DNA from: Oscillospiraceae bacterium
Lineage (GTDB): Bacteria > Bacillota > Clostridia > Oscillospirales > Ruminococcaceae
Length of the DNA: 33,134 bases
Assembly: GCA_022508965.1 (NCBI GenBank)
Contig: JAFLUD010000013.1
Location: 1-33,134, forward strand
Direction of reading: 5' to 3'
This document shows positions 22,389 to 30,971 of the stretch, piece by piece. Under the pieces are notes generated by a model. That model ran no database searches. It had not been told where the DNA came from and was given only the letters and a program-made list of their open reading frames with translations. The position numbers and the translations under genes were made by a program. Each line of letters opens with the position of its first letter. Position 1 is the first letter of the stretch.

Positions 22389-23750
22389 ATGTCAACAGTG
22401 TGTGCAATAGCTACCCCCGTTGCCGTGGGAGGAATCTCCGTGGTGAGAATTTCGGGGGAGAACGCCGCGGCAGTCGCCGAAAAGGTTTTTAAGCCGCTTT
22501 CGGAAAAGCCGATCTCTCAGATGCGCGGATACACAGCCGCCTACGGAAAGCTCTTCGACGACGGAGAGCTTTTGGACGACGGGGTGCTGCTGGTGTTTAA
22601 GGCTCCTCATTCCTACACCGGCGAGGACGTCTGCGAGATATCCTGTCACGGTGGGATCTACGTTACGCGTCGCGTTCTCACCGCCTGCCTGAAAGCGGGC
22701 GCAGAGCCTGCGGGCGCGGGGGAATTCACCAAGCGCGCGTTGTTGAACGGCAAGCTGTCGCTCACCCAAGCCGAGGCGGTGGCGGATATTATTTCCGCGC
22801 AGGGACAGCAGCTTCTCGCCTGCTCCAACAGTCAGCGCGAGGGGGCGCTCTACCGACGTGCGGAGAACATCTCCGATATGATAATGGAAGTCTCGTCGCA
22901 GATTTCCGCGTGGATAGATTTCCCCGAGGACGACACTCCGACAGTCACCGAAGACTGGCTTCTGGATAAACTCTCGAATATCAAAAGTGAACTCGACAGC
23001 CTGCTTTCGGGCTATGACACCGGACGGCTTATCCGCGACGGAATTTCCTGCGCTATCGTCGGAAAGCCGAACGTCGGAAAGTCCACTATTATGAACGCAC
23101 TTTCGGGAACGCGCCGAAGCATTGTCAGCGATATCGCGGGGACGACGCGGGACGTCGTCGAGGAGACGGTGAACATCTGCGGTGCGCCGCTACTGCTCGC
23201 GGACTGCGCGGGAATTCGCGAGACCGACGACGAGGTGGAAAAGATCGGCGTGGAAATAATGCTCGAGAAGCTGAAAAACGCGGATATCGTGCTTGCGGTG
23301 TTCGACGGCTCGCGCGAGCTTTCCGACGAGGACAGGCGGTTGTTTTCGCTGCTAGAGGACAAGGCTGTAATTCCTGTTGTCAACAAGAGCGATCTTCCGA
23401 ATAAGCTTAATATCGCTCAGCTTCAAAACGATCTCGGCAAGCCTGTGATCATTTCCGCGAAAGAGGAAAACTGCGCGGAGATATTGGGGCGCGAGATCAC
23501 CGAGAGGCTTCAGCTCGACAAGCTGAACGCAAACGCGGGATTTCTCGCTAACGAACGTCAGAGAAGCTGCGTTATAAAAGCGTCTCAAGCAGTTGAGTGC
23601 GCGCTTTCGGGCGTGCAGTCGGGGATCACTCCCGACGCGGTCGGAGTGGACCTCGAACAGGCGCTGGACGCTATTCTCGAGCTATCGGGAAAGAAAGCTA
23701 GCGAGGAAGTTATAGCGGAGGTCTTCAAGAGATTTTGCGTGGGCAAATAG
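22389..23750 (+). CDS. mnmE: tRNA uridine-5-carboxymethylaminomethyl modification GTPase MnmE
   Basis: MnmE with MnmG modifies U34 in the anticodon of several tRNAs, using a folate-derived one-carbon unit, FAD and GTP. The 453-residue protein is full length. An N-terminal formyl-THF-binding domain ('TICAIATP'-type start, here 'TVCAIATPVAVGGISVVRISG') is followed by a helical domain and an inserted G domain: G1 'GKPNVGKS' at 225-232, G2 'AGTTRD', G3 'DCAGIRET', G4 'NKSD'. The C-terminal 'FCVGK' contains the catalytic C450. mnmE usually neighbours jag and mnmG; here it follows a SecA2-like gene with a 3-base gap, so the two are co-expressed. Confidence 0.97.
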   Translation: MSTVCAIATPVAVGGISVVRISGENAAAVAEKVFKPLSEKPISQMRGYTAAYGKLFDDGELLDDGVLLVFKAPHSYTGEDVCEISCHGGIYVTRRVLTACLKAGAEPAGAGEFTKRALLNGKLSLTQAEAVADIISAQGQQLLACSNSQREGALYRRAENISDMIMEVSSQISAWIDFPEDDTPTVTEDWLLDKLSNIKSELDSLLSGYDTGRLIRDGISCAIVGKPNVGKSTIMNALSGTRRSIVSDIAGTTRDVVEETVNICGAPLLLADCAGIRETDDEVEKIGVEIMLEKLKNADIVLAVFDGSRELSDEDRRLFSLLEDKAVIPVVNKSDLPNKLNIAQLQNDLGKPVIISAKEENCAEILGREITERLQLDKLNANAGFLANERQRSCVIKASQAVECALSGVQSGITPDAVGVDLEQALDAILELSGKKASEEVIAEVFKRFCVGK

Positions 23751-23789
23751 TTGCCGCTAAAATGATATTAGTTACAAGGGGTTTTTATT

Positions 23790-24632
23790 ATGGGATTGTT
23801 CGGGAGAAAGAATAAGAATAAAAATGAGGAAAACCACACTGTTCCCATCGAACAGCAGGTCAATAACAAAGACGAGCAAATAGACAACACCGGGAGCTTC
23901 GCGGGATTTGCGCTGCTTTCCGAGCCTGTATGGGACAAGGAGCAATTCATTTCCGACCTTAAAGAGGAATGGGATATCGACATTTCCGAGCAGGAAGACA
24001 ACGACGAAGACGATATGATCTATGCCGACGCCTGCGGGTTTCGGATCGTAATAGGGCTTATCCCCTCGCCTGTTCCCAATGGCGAAGCGGAACATTTCGC
24101 AAAGGCGAATTATATGTGGAAGGACGCGGTGGATACCGTCGAAACTCACAAGGCGCATTTGTTGATCTGTATTCTCGGAGACGACTCCGATGTTATGGAA
24201 AAGGGGCGGCTGTTTGTAAAGGTCGCTTCCGCGGCGTTGAAGCAGGAGAACGCGATCGCGTTTTACAGCGAGGGCGCTGTGTACGAGCCGGAAATGTACA
24301 TAAAATTTTCCCGAATGATTAAAGACGACGAGATACCCATACTGAACCTGATATGGTTCGGGATCTACAGCGACGGCAAAAAGGCGGGGATATATACATT
24401 CGGAATGAGGCGTTTCGGCAAAGAGGAAATTGAAGTATATGTCGATGCCGACAAAGCCGATCTCGGAGAGCTGAGGGATTTTGTTCTGAGCGTTTCGGTG
24501 TATGTTCTCGACGGAGACGTAACGCTTAAAGACGGCGAGACGATAGGCTTCTCCGCCGAGCAGAAGCTGCCGATAACAGTCAGCAAGGGAATTGCCGTTG
24601 ACGGAGATACCATTAAAATAGACCTCGGGTAA
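23790..24632 (+). CDS. DUF4261 domain-containing protein
   Basis: The 280-residue protein has a charged N-terminus (the first 35 residues are rich in Lys, Asn and Glu) and then a segment like the DUF4261 family. This includes 'GFALLSEPVWDKEQFISDLKEEW', the 'VIGLIPSPVPNGEAEHFAKANYMWKDAV' region, and the C-terminal 'KKAGIYTFGMRRFGKEEIEV' that defines the domain. It is soluble. No function is known for the family; in other genomes such proteins are sometimes found beside secretion or immunity genes, which I cannot judge here. AAGGGG precedes the ATG. It stands 39 bases after mnmE and 16 before the FtsA-like gene. Confidence 0.85.
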   Translation: MGLFGRKNKNKNEENHTVPIEQQVNNKDEQIDNTGSFAGFALLSEPVWDKEQFISDLKEEWDIDISEQEDNDEDDMIYADACGFRIVIGLIPSPVPNGEAEHFAKANYMWKDAVDTVETHKAHLLICILGDDSDVMEKGRLFVKVASAALKQENAIAFYSEGAVYEPEMYIKFSRMIKDDEIPILNLIWFGIYSDGKKAGIYTFGMRRFGKEEIEVYVDADKADLGELRDFVLSVSVYVLDGDVTLKDGETIGFSAEQKLPITVSKGIAVDGDTIKIDLG

Positions 24633-24648
24633 TTTAATAGGAGCTAAT

Positions 24649-26817
24649 ATGGACGAGAAGAAAATTCAAAGCAAGAAAACCGAAAGATCCAAGTCGAAAA
24701 CCAAGTCCGCGAAAAAGTCCGCGCCTGCCGCACCGAAGAAAAATCCGCAGGGGGATATCGTTTTCGCGCTGGATATCGGAACACGCACCGTTGTGGGAGT
24801 GCTTGCGAAAAAAACTCCGCACGGCTGCAAGATCATCGATATCGAAACGGTCGCTCACGAAAAGCGTTCTATGTCGGACGGTCAGATCGAGGATATCAAG
24901 TCGGTTGCCGACGATATAAAGCGCGTTCGGCGGGAGCTTGAGAACCGCCGTCATATCGCGCTCACTAACGTTTGTATCGCGGCGGCGGGGCGCGCGCTGA
25001 AAACGCTTCGCGCTTCCTGGGAGTATAAGCTCCCCGAGGAGAAAACAATCACCGCCGAGGCGATCAAAGCGGCGGAGCTTGACGCTGTTCGCCGTACCTG
25101 CGCGAGCTTTTCTCAGAAAAACGATTCTGCGGCGTTTTATTGCGTGGGACACAGCGTGGTTTCTCTCTCGCTGGACGGCTTTAAGGTTCAGAAGCCCGAG
25201 GGGCACCGCGGAGAACGCCTCACCACCGAGATAATCGCAGCGTTTCTTCCCGCGTATGTAGTGGACAGCCTTGTGGCGGCTGTTGACGCGGCGCATCTGG
25301 AGGTCTCGAGCCTTACGCTGGAGCCTATCGCCGCTATGAACGCGGTCATTCCACAGGAGCTGCGTCTCATAAATCTCGCGCTTTGCGATATCGGAGCGGG
25401 AACCTCGGACGTCGCCGTTTCGCGCGACGGAAGCGTTGTGGCTTACGGAATGGCGACCACCGCGGGAGACGAGATAACCGAGGCTCTCATGCGCGAGCTG
25501 CTCGTCGATTTCAATACCGCCGAGATGATAAAAATTTCCTCGGAAAAAGAAATTACCTATAAAAATATTTTAATGATAGAGAATAAGATCACGCGTGAAC
25601 GCGTCGATCAGATAATCGCGCCCGCGGCTCACGATCTTGCCAAGGTTATCGCGGAGGAAATACTCACCGCAAACGCAACTCCCCCGCAGGCGGTATTCCT
25701 TGTGGGCGGCGGAAGCAAGCTGAACGGGCTTGCGCAGATGGTTGCCGACGAGCTTGACGTGGATATTTCCCGGGTAATTACCGGAAGCCGCGAGACACTG
25801 CGCGGAATAATCGCTCCCGAAGAAATGATCCTCGGCGCGGAGCATTCCACGCCGCTCGGGATCGCCGTAAGCGCGGGCGAGGGAGTGTCCTACGACTTCA
25901 CGACTATCACCATAAACGGGAAGAAGCTCCGTGCTCCCGACACCAACAGACTGACAGTCTTCGAGCTGCTCTCGGTCGTAAAAATAAAGCCCGAGAATAT
26001 GCTTGCGGGCACGGGCAAGACCATCTCGTTTACGCTGCTCGGAGAAAAGATAACCCTGCGCGGCGAACCGCCCAAGCCCTCCGAGATCATTGTAAACGGA
26101 GAGCCTGCGTCGCTTAACACCGCGGTGACCAAGGGCGACGACGTCCGGGTAATTCCCGCGGAAAAGGGCGCGGACGGCGCGGCAAAGCTCTCGGATTATT
26201 TCGATATGTCGGAAATAAAGATGTTCACCGTTACGCTTTTCGGAAGGAAGCTGCGCGCGGGGCGGTTCATTCTCTTGAACGGCAAGGAGACCGCGCTCGA
26301 CCGCCGCATAAACGACGGCGATACCGTAGAGCTTTCGGAGCTGGAAACGCTGGGCAAGCTGCTCGCGGCGAACGATGTCAGCGAGGGCGTTCTGCTTAAC
26401 GACAAGCCCGCGGATATCGACACGCTTCTGAAGAGCGGAGATATTATCACCTACGAATTTCCTCCCGAGGGCGAGAACAGCACGCCCGCTCCCGAGCCGC
26501 CAAAGGCTCCCGCTTCAAAGGCTCCCGAACCCAAGCCTGCGGCTCCCAAGGCTGCCGAGGCTGCGGCAACTAAGGCAGCAGCTTCCGAAAAAAAGCCCGA
26601 GCATTCCTCTCAAAATCCGACTATAACGGTAAACGGAATACAAGCGGAATTCCCCATGAGGGCAGACGGAAAACCGCCGATCTTTCTTGATGTGGCAAAG
26701 GCGTTCTCCGAAAATCCCACCGAGCTTCTGACCCACGCCGATACCATCACCGTAAACGGAAAAATAGCACGGCTGGACGAGGAAATACATAACGGCGACG
26801 TTATTATTATTGAATAA
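24649..26817 (+). CDS. FtsA-like actin-fold ATPase with repeated C-terminal domains
   Basis: Residues about 40-410 are an actin-fold ATPase of the FtsA/PilM type: phosphate-1 loop 'ALDIGTRTVVGVL', an inserted 1C-like domain ('GRALKTLRASWEYKLPEE'), phosphate-2 loop 'DIGAGTSDVAV' near 247, and adenosine loop 'LVGGGSKLNG'. A Lys-rich tail of 40 residues precedes it. From about 415 to 722 there are small beta-rich units in which one motif, hhhNG-x5-L-x5-GD-hhh, recurs four times (480-501, 541-562, 581-602, 700-721). An Ala/Pro/Lys linker (about 605-655) separates the last unit. No membrane helix is seen. It is not the classic ftsA, which sits with ftsZ. A role in cell envelope organisation is inferred from family only. 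Confidence 0.85.
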   Translation: MDEKKIQSKKTERSKSKTKSAKKSAPAAPKKNPQGDIVFALDIGTRTVVGVLAKKTPHGCKIIDIETVAHEKRSMSDGQIEDIKSVADDIKRVRRELENRRHIALTNVCIAAAGRALKTLRASWEYKLPEEKTITAEAIKAAELDAVRRTCASFSQKNDSAAFYCVGHSVVSLSLDGFKVQKPEGHRGERLTTEIIAAFLPAYVVDSLVAAVDAAHLEVSSLTLEPIAAMNAVIPQELRLINLALCDIGAGTSDVAVSRDGSVVAYGMATTAGDEITEALMRELLVDFNTAEMIKISSEKEITYKNILMIENKITRERVDQIIAPAAHDLAKVIAEEILTANATPPQAVFLVGGGSKLNGLAQMVADELDVDISRVITGSRETLRGIIAPEEMILGAEHSTPLGIAVSAGEGVSYDFTTITINGKKLRAPDTNRLTVFELLSVVKIKPENMLAGTGKTISFTLLGEKITLRGEPPKPSEIIVNGEPASLNTAVTKGDDVRVIPAEKGADGAAKLSDYFDMSEIKMFTVTLFGRKLRAGRFILLNGKETALDRRINDGDTVELSELETLGKLLAANDVSEGVLLNDKPADIDTLLKSGDIITYEFPPEGENSTPAPEPPKAPASKAPEPKPAAPKAAEAAATKAAASEKKPEHSSQNPTITVNGIQAEFPMRADGKPPIFLDVAKAFSENPTELLTHADTITVNGKIARLDEEIHNGDVIIIE

Positions 26818-26833
26818 ATTTTAAAGGAACAAA

Positions 26834-28438
26834 ATGAAGAAACACGCGAAAATACTTTCACTCTTTGCCGCGTTGATCATGGTTATGAATCTGGCGGGCG
26901 GCTGTTCGAGGATACCCTATTCTTCCGATTCGGATAGCAGTGATTCATACAGTTCGGACAACTCCTCGCCCGAGCCTGTTGAGAACAGAAACGAGTCTCC
27001 CGTAAATGAATTCATGTTCAACAAACAGGATTTCATAGCAAAGCTCCACGCGGAAAACGGAGTTTTCGACGGGGCGCTCTCCGACGACGGAGAATTTGAC
27101 GGAACCGGCTATGTAAAGCTCCGCGCGGAGGATACACTAACGCATATTCTCAACGCGAACACCGCGCAGCATTATCGGATAATTCTCGCGGCGCGCTCTA
27201 CTGTCGGAGCGGCGGTTACACTTGAGGTCGGCGGAACAGTCTGCGGGGCGTTTTATATCCCCGCGCGCGTGCCGAACGACTTTAATGCGCTCTCGTTTGA
27301 GTACAGCGCCATCGACAGCGTTTATCTGACGCCGGGGCAGAACGTTATGAGATTTTACGTCGCCGAGGGCAGCGTTGACATCGACTATATTATCGCGGAA
27401 AGCGGCAGCGCGGTAAGCTCGGAATATTACAGCGTCGGTTCGGCGTGCATAAATCCGTCGGCTTCGATCCATACCGTAAACGTGATGAAATATTTCTCCG
27501 AGGTATACGGAAATTCCGTTCTCACCGCGCAGAACGTTTCCCCCGCTTCCAACGCGGAAATAGACGCGGTATACAACGCCACGGGAAGATATCCCGCGAT
27601 AAGAAGCGGAGAAATTGCCTACGCGCTTTCCGACGGCGACGAGAACAAAAAACTGCTTGAAAAGGAGCTGGAGCTTGCCTTAGATTGGACTAAAAAAGGA
27701 GGGCTTCAGGCATATACCTGGCACTGGTATTCTCCGAATTATAGGCGTGGAACAGAGATCGGCGATTTTAATCTCGACGGAGTATTTGAGAACCAAAGAC
27801 CCGATGAGATCGCACTGATGGGCGACGAAGAGCTTGCCGCGCATATCGACAACGGGTATATGCGCTCGGAGATAGCGTCGCTGCTTAAGGACATCGACGC
27901 TATGGCGGAGGTTTTAAAGCGCTTTGACAGCGAGAACGCCACGGTGCTGTTCCACCCGCTTCCCGACGGGGATTCGGGCTTGTATTGGTGGGGAAAGTCC
28001 CCCGAGACCTATCAGATACTCTGGCGGATAGTATTTGACAGAATGTGCAGATACCACAAGCTGAAAAGTCTCATTTGGGTGTGGGACGGCAGCAATATGG
28101 ACTACTACCCCGGCGACGGCTATGTGGATATTATCGGGCAGAGCTTTTATGAGACCTCCGACGCTTCGTTTGCGGGACGGTTTTCCTCCATTTCCTCGCT
28201 TACAGTGGCGCACAAGATGCTCTCGGTAAGCTCCTGCGACGTTTTGCCGAACATCAACTATATGTTCCGCGATAACGCGATCTGGCTCTGGACCGCGGCA
28301 GGCAGCGGGGATTTCACATTGAATATGAACGGCGCGCTTTCCGAGAGCTACAACTCCGTGCAGTATGTGAAGTTCCTCTACAACTGTAAAAACTCCATAG
28401 CCCTGGACGAGCTTCCGGATTTTAATATTGTAATATAA
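26834..28438 (+). CDS. GH26-like lipoprotein with N-terminal carbohydrate-binding domain, probably inactive
   Basis: A lipoprotein signal peptide ends in the lipobox 'LAGGC' with C24. A Ser/Asp-rich spacer, a CBM35-like domain (about 60-195) and a glycoside hydrolase family 26 domain (about 205-534) follow. The fold markers are clear: 'AYTWHWYSP', 'LYWWGKSPETYQILWRIVFDRM', 'LIWVWDGS', 'YPGDGYVDIIGQSFY'. Where GH26 mannanases have 'LHE' with the acid/base glutamate, this protein has P377-D378; where they have the nucleophile in 'LSE', it has S467. Both catalytic residues therefore appear lost. It may bind mannan-like glycans at the cell surface without cutting them. It ends the six-gene run and is followed by an inverted repeat and a terminator. 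Confidence 0.85.
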   Translation: MKKHAKILSLFAALIMVMNLAGGCSRIPYSSDSDSSDSYSSDNSSPEPVENRNESPVNEFMFNKQDFIAKLHAENGVFDGALSDDGEFDGTGYVKLRAEDTLTHILNANTAQHYRIILAARSTVGAAVTLEVGGTVCGAFYIPARVPNDFNALSFEYSAIDSVYLTPGQNVMRFYVAEGSVDIDYIIAESGSAVSSEYYSVGSACINPSASIHTVNVMKYFSEVYGNSVLTAQNVSPASNAEIDAVYNATGRYPAIRSGEIAYALSDGDENKKLLEKELELALDWTKKGGLQAYTWHWYSPNYRRGTEIGDFNLDGVFENQRPDEIALMGDEELAAHIDNGYMRSEIASLLKDIDAMAEVLKRFDSENATVLFHPLPDGDSGLYWWGKSPETYQILWRIVFDRMCRYHKLKSLIWVWDGSNMDYYPGDGYVDIIGQSFYETSDASFAGRFSSISSLTVAHKMLSVSSCDVLPNINYMFRDNAIWLWTAAGSGDFTLNMNGALSESYNSVQYVKFLYNCKNSIALDELPDFNIVI

Positions 28439-28440
28439 TA

Positions 28441-28555
28441 TGTGACAGGTTGTGACGGGTTTGACCCCTTTTCTAGGAACCTCTATATATAAATTATTTT
28501 GAAATTCTTATAAGAGAAGTTATAAATCCCGTCAAACCCGTCACAAGTCGTCACA
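28441..28555. repeat. 25-bp imperfect inverted repeat around an AT-rich core
   Basis: The arms at 28441-28465 and 28531-28555 match at 22 of 25 positions (16 bp at the inner end are perfect) and flank 65 bases rich in A and T. Each arm itself carries the TGTGAC unit twice. It lies between the GH26-like gene and the terminator and does not look like coding sequence. It could be a mobile-element remnant or a protein-binding palindrome. Confidence 0.75.
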
Positions 28556-28561
28556 AAACAA

Positions 28562-28593
28562 AACCCCTAGATCATCTAGGGGTTGCTTTTTTA
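28562..28593. terminator. Bidirectional terminator that includes the nth stop codon
   Basis: AACCCCTAGAT (28562-28572) and ATCTAGGGGTT (28574-28584) form perfect 11-bp arms around one base. TTTTTT follows on the plus strand, and TTTTGTTTTG on the minus strand. The stop codon of nth (TGA, 28572-28574) is at the centre of the hairpin. Confidence 0.9.
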
Positions 28594-29219
28594 TATTCGC
28601 GGCACTGCTCTTTGAGAGTGCACTCACCGCACTGCGGCGACCGCGCGGAGCATACCAGCCGTCCGTGCCAGACTAAGCGGTGGCAGAAGTTCAAGCCCTC
28701 GTCGGCGGGAATAACCGCGCGCAGCTGTTTTTCCACCTGCACGGCGTCCTTTCCCTTTGACAGCCCTAAGCGGTTCGTCAGGCGTATAACGTGTGTGTCG
28801 CACACCATCGCGGGCTTTCCATATAAATCTCCCGCGACAAGGTTTGCGGTCTTGCGTCCCACGCCGGGGAGCTTCACCAGCTCCTCTATCGTATCGGGAA
28901 CCGCGTCCTTATATATGTCATGGAGCATTCTGCACATCTCCACGATATCCTGCGCCTTTGTGTGGAACAGTCCGCAGGACTTTATGTACTCCTCGACCTC
29001 GGCAACGTCGGCGTTCGCGAACGCCTCTATGCTCGGGAACCGCTTGAACAGCGCGGGAGTGACCATATTCACGCGCTTATCGGTACACTGCGCGGAAAGC
29101 CGCGTGGCTATAAGCAGCTCGTGCGGCTGAGAGTAAACCAGCGCGCACTTTACCTCCGGATACGCTTGCTTTAGCAGTTCGATAATTTCAAGCGCTCTGT
29201 TTTTTTCCGTTTTTCTCAT
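28572..29219 (-). CDS. nth: Endonuclease III (DNA glycosylase/AP lyase)
   Basis: Nth removes oxidised pyrimidines from DNA and nicks the abasic site. The 215-residue protein has the standard six-helix barrel with a helix-hairpin-helix 'LPGVGRKTANLV' containing the catalytic K123, and D141 in 'CDTHVIRLTNRLGL'. The 4Fe-4S cluster motif C-x6-C-x2-C-x5-C is intact near the C-terminus ('CSARSPQCGECTLKEQC'). Its ATG overlaps the stop of the upstream CBS/CorC gene by 4 bases, so translation is coupled. Its last codons lie in the terminator hairpin. Confidence 0.97.
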   Translation of the reverse strand: MRKTEKNRALEIIELLKQAYPEVKCALVYSQPHELLIATRLSAQCTDKRVNMVTPALFKRFPSIEAFANADVAEVEEYIKSCGLFHTKAQDIVEMCRMLHDIYKDAVPDTIEELVKLPGVGRKTANLVAGDLYGKPAMVCDTHVIRLTNRLGLSKGKDAVQVEKQLRAVIPADEGLNFCHRLVWHGRLVCSARSPQCGECTLKEQCREYKKATPR

Positions 29220-30166
29220 TCCTCGTCCTCTTCGGCAGCCTTAAGCACCCGAATTTTCAGCATATTTCTGTCCTCGACCTGGAGCACTACGAGCCTTACG
29301 CCCTCGTATTCCACGCTCGGAGGAACCGGCTCGCCGCCCTCCGGGATATATCCCAGCTTATCCGCGACAAAGCCCGAGATCGTCTCGTACTCGTGATCCT
29401 CGGGAAGCTCCACTCCGAAAAGCTCGAAGACCTCTTCGGGATTTGCTTCTCCGTCAACATCGTATACGCCGCCGCCAATGTCGGTTATCATCTGCTTTTC
29501 ATCGTCGTATTCATCCTGAATATTTCCCATGACCGCCTCGATGATGTCCTCGAGCGTCACGATACCCGCGGTTCCGCCGTATTCGTCCACAACGACCGCC
29601 ATTCCCGATTTCTGCTCGGTGAGCGATTTGAAAATATCGGGGCAGGGGCACGCCTCGGGAATAAATATTACATCGCGCAGGAAATTCCCGAGCTTGAAAT
29701 CGCTGAGATCGGTCTTCCCGATAAGGCACAGCAGGTCCTTTACAATAACGATGCCGAGAATTTTATCCACCGATTCCTCGTAAACGGGAATTCTCGAAAA
29801 ACCCATATCCAACGCCAGATAGATAAGGTCGTCTAGCGTGATGGTGTTGATATCCACGCCGACAATGGACGTCCTGTGCGTCATAACGTCGGCGGCGGTG
29901 AGGTTGTCATACTCGAAGATGTTGTTTATCATCTGCGCGGAATTTTCCTCGATGCCGTCCTCGTCGTCGTCGTTCGCGAGCGCGTCCACCAGATCGCGCA
30001 CCTCGTCTTCGGTAACATCCGCGTAGTTTGCTCCCAACACCTTTTTAAGAAGCGCCGAAAGTCCTCGGTTTATCCAGACCAGCGGCGCTAAAAGCACCTT
30101 CGCGACCTTGTGGTCGTTTTCTTTTTCCTGCAGGTTATTTGTACTTCGACTGCCGTCAGTATCCAT
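29216..30166 (-). CDS. CBS/CorC-HlyC domain protein without the DUF21 membrane domain
   Basis: This 316-residue protein has a pair of CBS domains ('DVMTHRTSIVGVDINTITLDDLI...GFSRIPVY' in outline, about 90-210) and a C-terminal transporter-associated CorC/HlyC domain (about 230-305, 'GGGVYDVDGEANPEEVFELFG'). Relatives in Firmicutes (CNNM/CorC, often called hemolysins) normally carry a DUF21 domain with about four membrane helices first. Here only a short hydrophobic stretch, 'VLLAPLVWINRGLSALLK', remains, so it resembles the soluble CorC form. AGGAGG lies 4 bases before the ATG, which supports this as the true start. The family is linked to magnesium and cobalt export. It overlaps nth by 4 bases. 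Confidence 0.9.
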   Translation of the reverse strand: MDTDGSRSTNNLQEKENDHKVAKVLLAPLVWINRGLSALLKKVLGANYADVTEDEVRDLVDALANDDDEDGIEENSAQMINNIFEYDNLTAADVMTHRTSIVGVDINTITLDDLIYLALDMGFSRIPVYEESVDKILGIVIVKDLLCLIGKTDLSDFKLGNFLRDVIFIPEACPCPDIFKSLTEQKSGMAVVVDEYGGTAGIVTLEDIIEAVMGNIQDEYDDEKQMITDIGGGVYDVDGEANPEEVFELFGVELPEDHEYETISGFVADKLGYIPEGGEPVPPSVEYEGVRLVVLQVEDRNMLKIRVLKAAEEDEE

Positions 30167-30209
30167 ATTGCCTCCTGATAGTAGCTAGAGAGTAGGAATC
30201 GGTTGTTAT

Positions 30210-30971
30210 CTAGCAGTTAAACAGCTTTTTGCCGTTTTGATTTGTGATTTCAAGCATTTCCTCGGTTGAAACGCCCTTTATTTCCGCCATTTTTGCGGCG
30301 GTAAACGCGATCATAGAGCTGTCGGAGCGTTCGCCTCTGTGCGGCACGGGCGCCATATACGGGCAGTCGGTCTCCAACAGCAGCCGCTCTGTCGGAACTG
30401 CCGCGCACGCCGCCTGCGCTTTCTTGGCGTTCTTGAAGGTAAGCACTCCCGTAAAGCCGATGTACATTCCGAGCTTCACTATTTCAAGCGCGCTTTCGGC
30501 ACTCCCCGAAAAGCAGTGCATAACGCCTCTCGGCTTGTGTTTTTTGAGAATATCAAGCGTGTCGCCCATAGCGTCGCGAGAGTGGATTATTACAGGTAGG
30601 TTATGGCTTTGAGCGATCTCCAATTGCTTTATAAAAACGTCCTTTTGCACCTCTTTGGGCGGACCGTCCTCATAATGATAATCCAGCCCTATCTCCCCCA
30701 AGGCAACGACCTTATCCCGGGACAGCAGCCTTATAAGCTCGCTTTCCCAGTTTTCGGGGACTTTTCCGGCGTTTTCCGGGTGGAATCCCACGGCGGCATA
30801 AACGTGATCATACCGCGCCGCAAGCTCGATCTCTTCCTCGCTTGACGGCAGGTCGCAGCCGACCGCCACTACCTTTTCTACGTTTTTGCTCGGCAATTCT
30901 TTGAGAAGCGCGTCAAGCTCCTCGCCAAAATCCGATCTCCAATAATGCGCGTGGGTGTCGAATATCCCCAT
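30210..30971 (-). CDS. tatD: TatD family metal-dependent DNase
   Basis: TatD is a two-metal hydrolase of the amidohydrolase fold that acts as a 3'-5' exonuclease in DNA repair and quality control. The 253-residue protein has all metal-site motifs: 'DTHAHY' at residues 5-10, 'GEIGLDYHY', 'HSRDA', 'HCFSG' and 'LETDCPYMAP'. It is full length. In many Firmicutes tatD follows metG, as it nearly does here, with two extra genes in between. Its start shares one base with the stop of the preceding gene (TAATG), so it is translationally coupled to that unknown gene. The 43 bases to the next gene hold no visible terminator. Confidence 0.96.
   Translation of the reverse strand: MGIFDTHAHYWRSDFGEELDALLKELPSKNVEKVVAVGCDLPSSEEEIELAARYDHVYAAVGFHPENAGKVPENWESELIRLLSRDKVVALGEIGLDYHYEDGPPKEVQKDVFIKQLEIAQSHNLPVIIHSRDAMGDTLDILKKHKPRGVMHCFSGSAESALEIVKLGMYIGFTGVLTFKNAKKAQAACAAVPTERLLLETDCPYMAPVPHRGERSDSSMIAFTAAKMAEIKGVSTEEMLEITNQNGKKLFNC

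Noticed and set aside
28441-28555. Inverted repeat considered as a simple terminator or riboswitch
   Set aside because: The arms are 65 bases apart, no T-run follows, and a separate good terminator lies just downstream.
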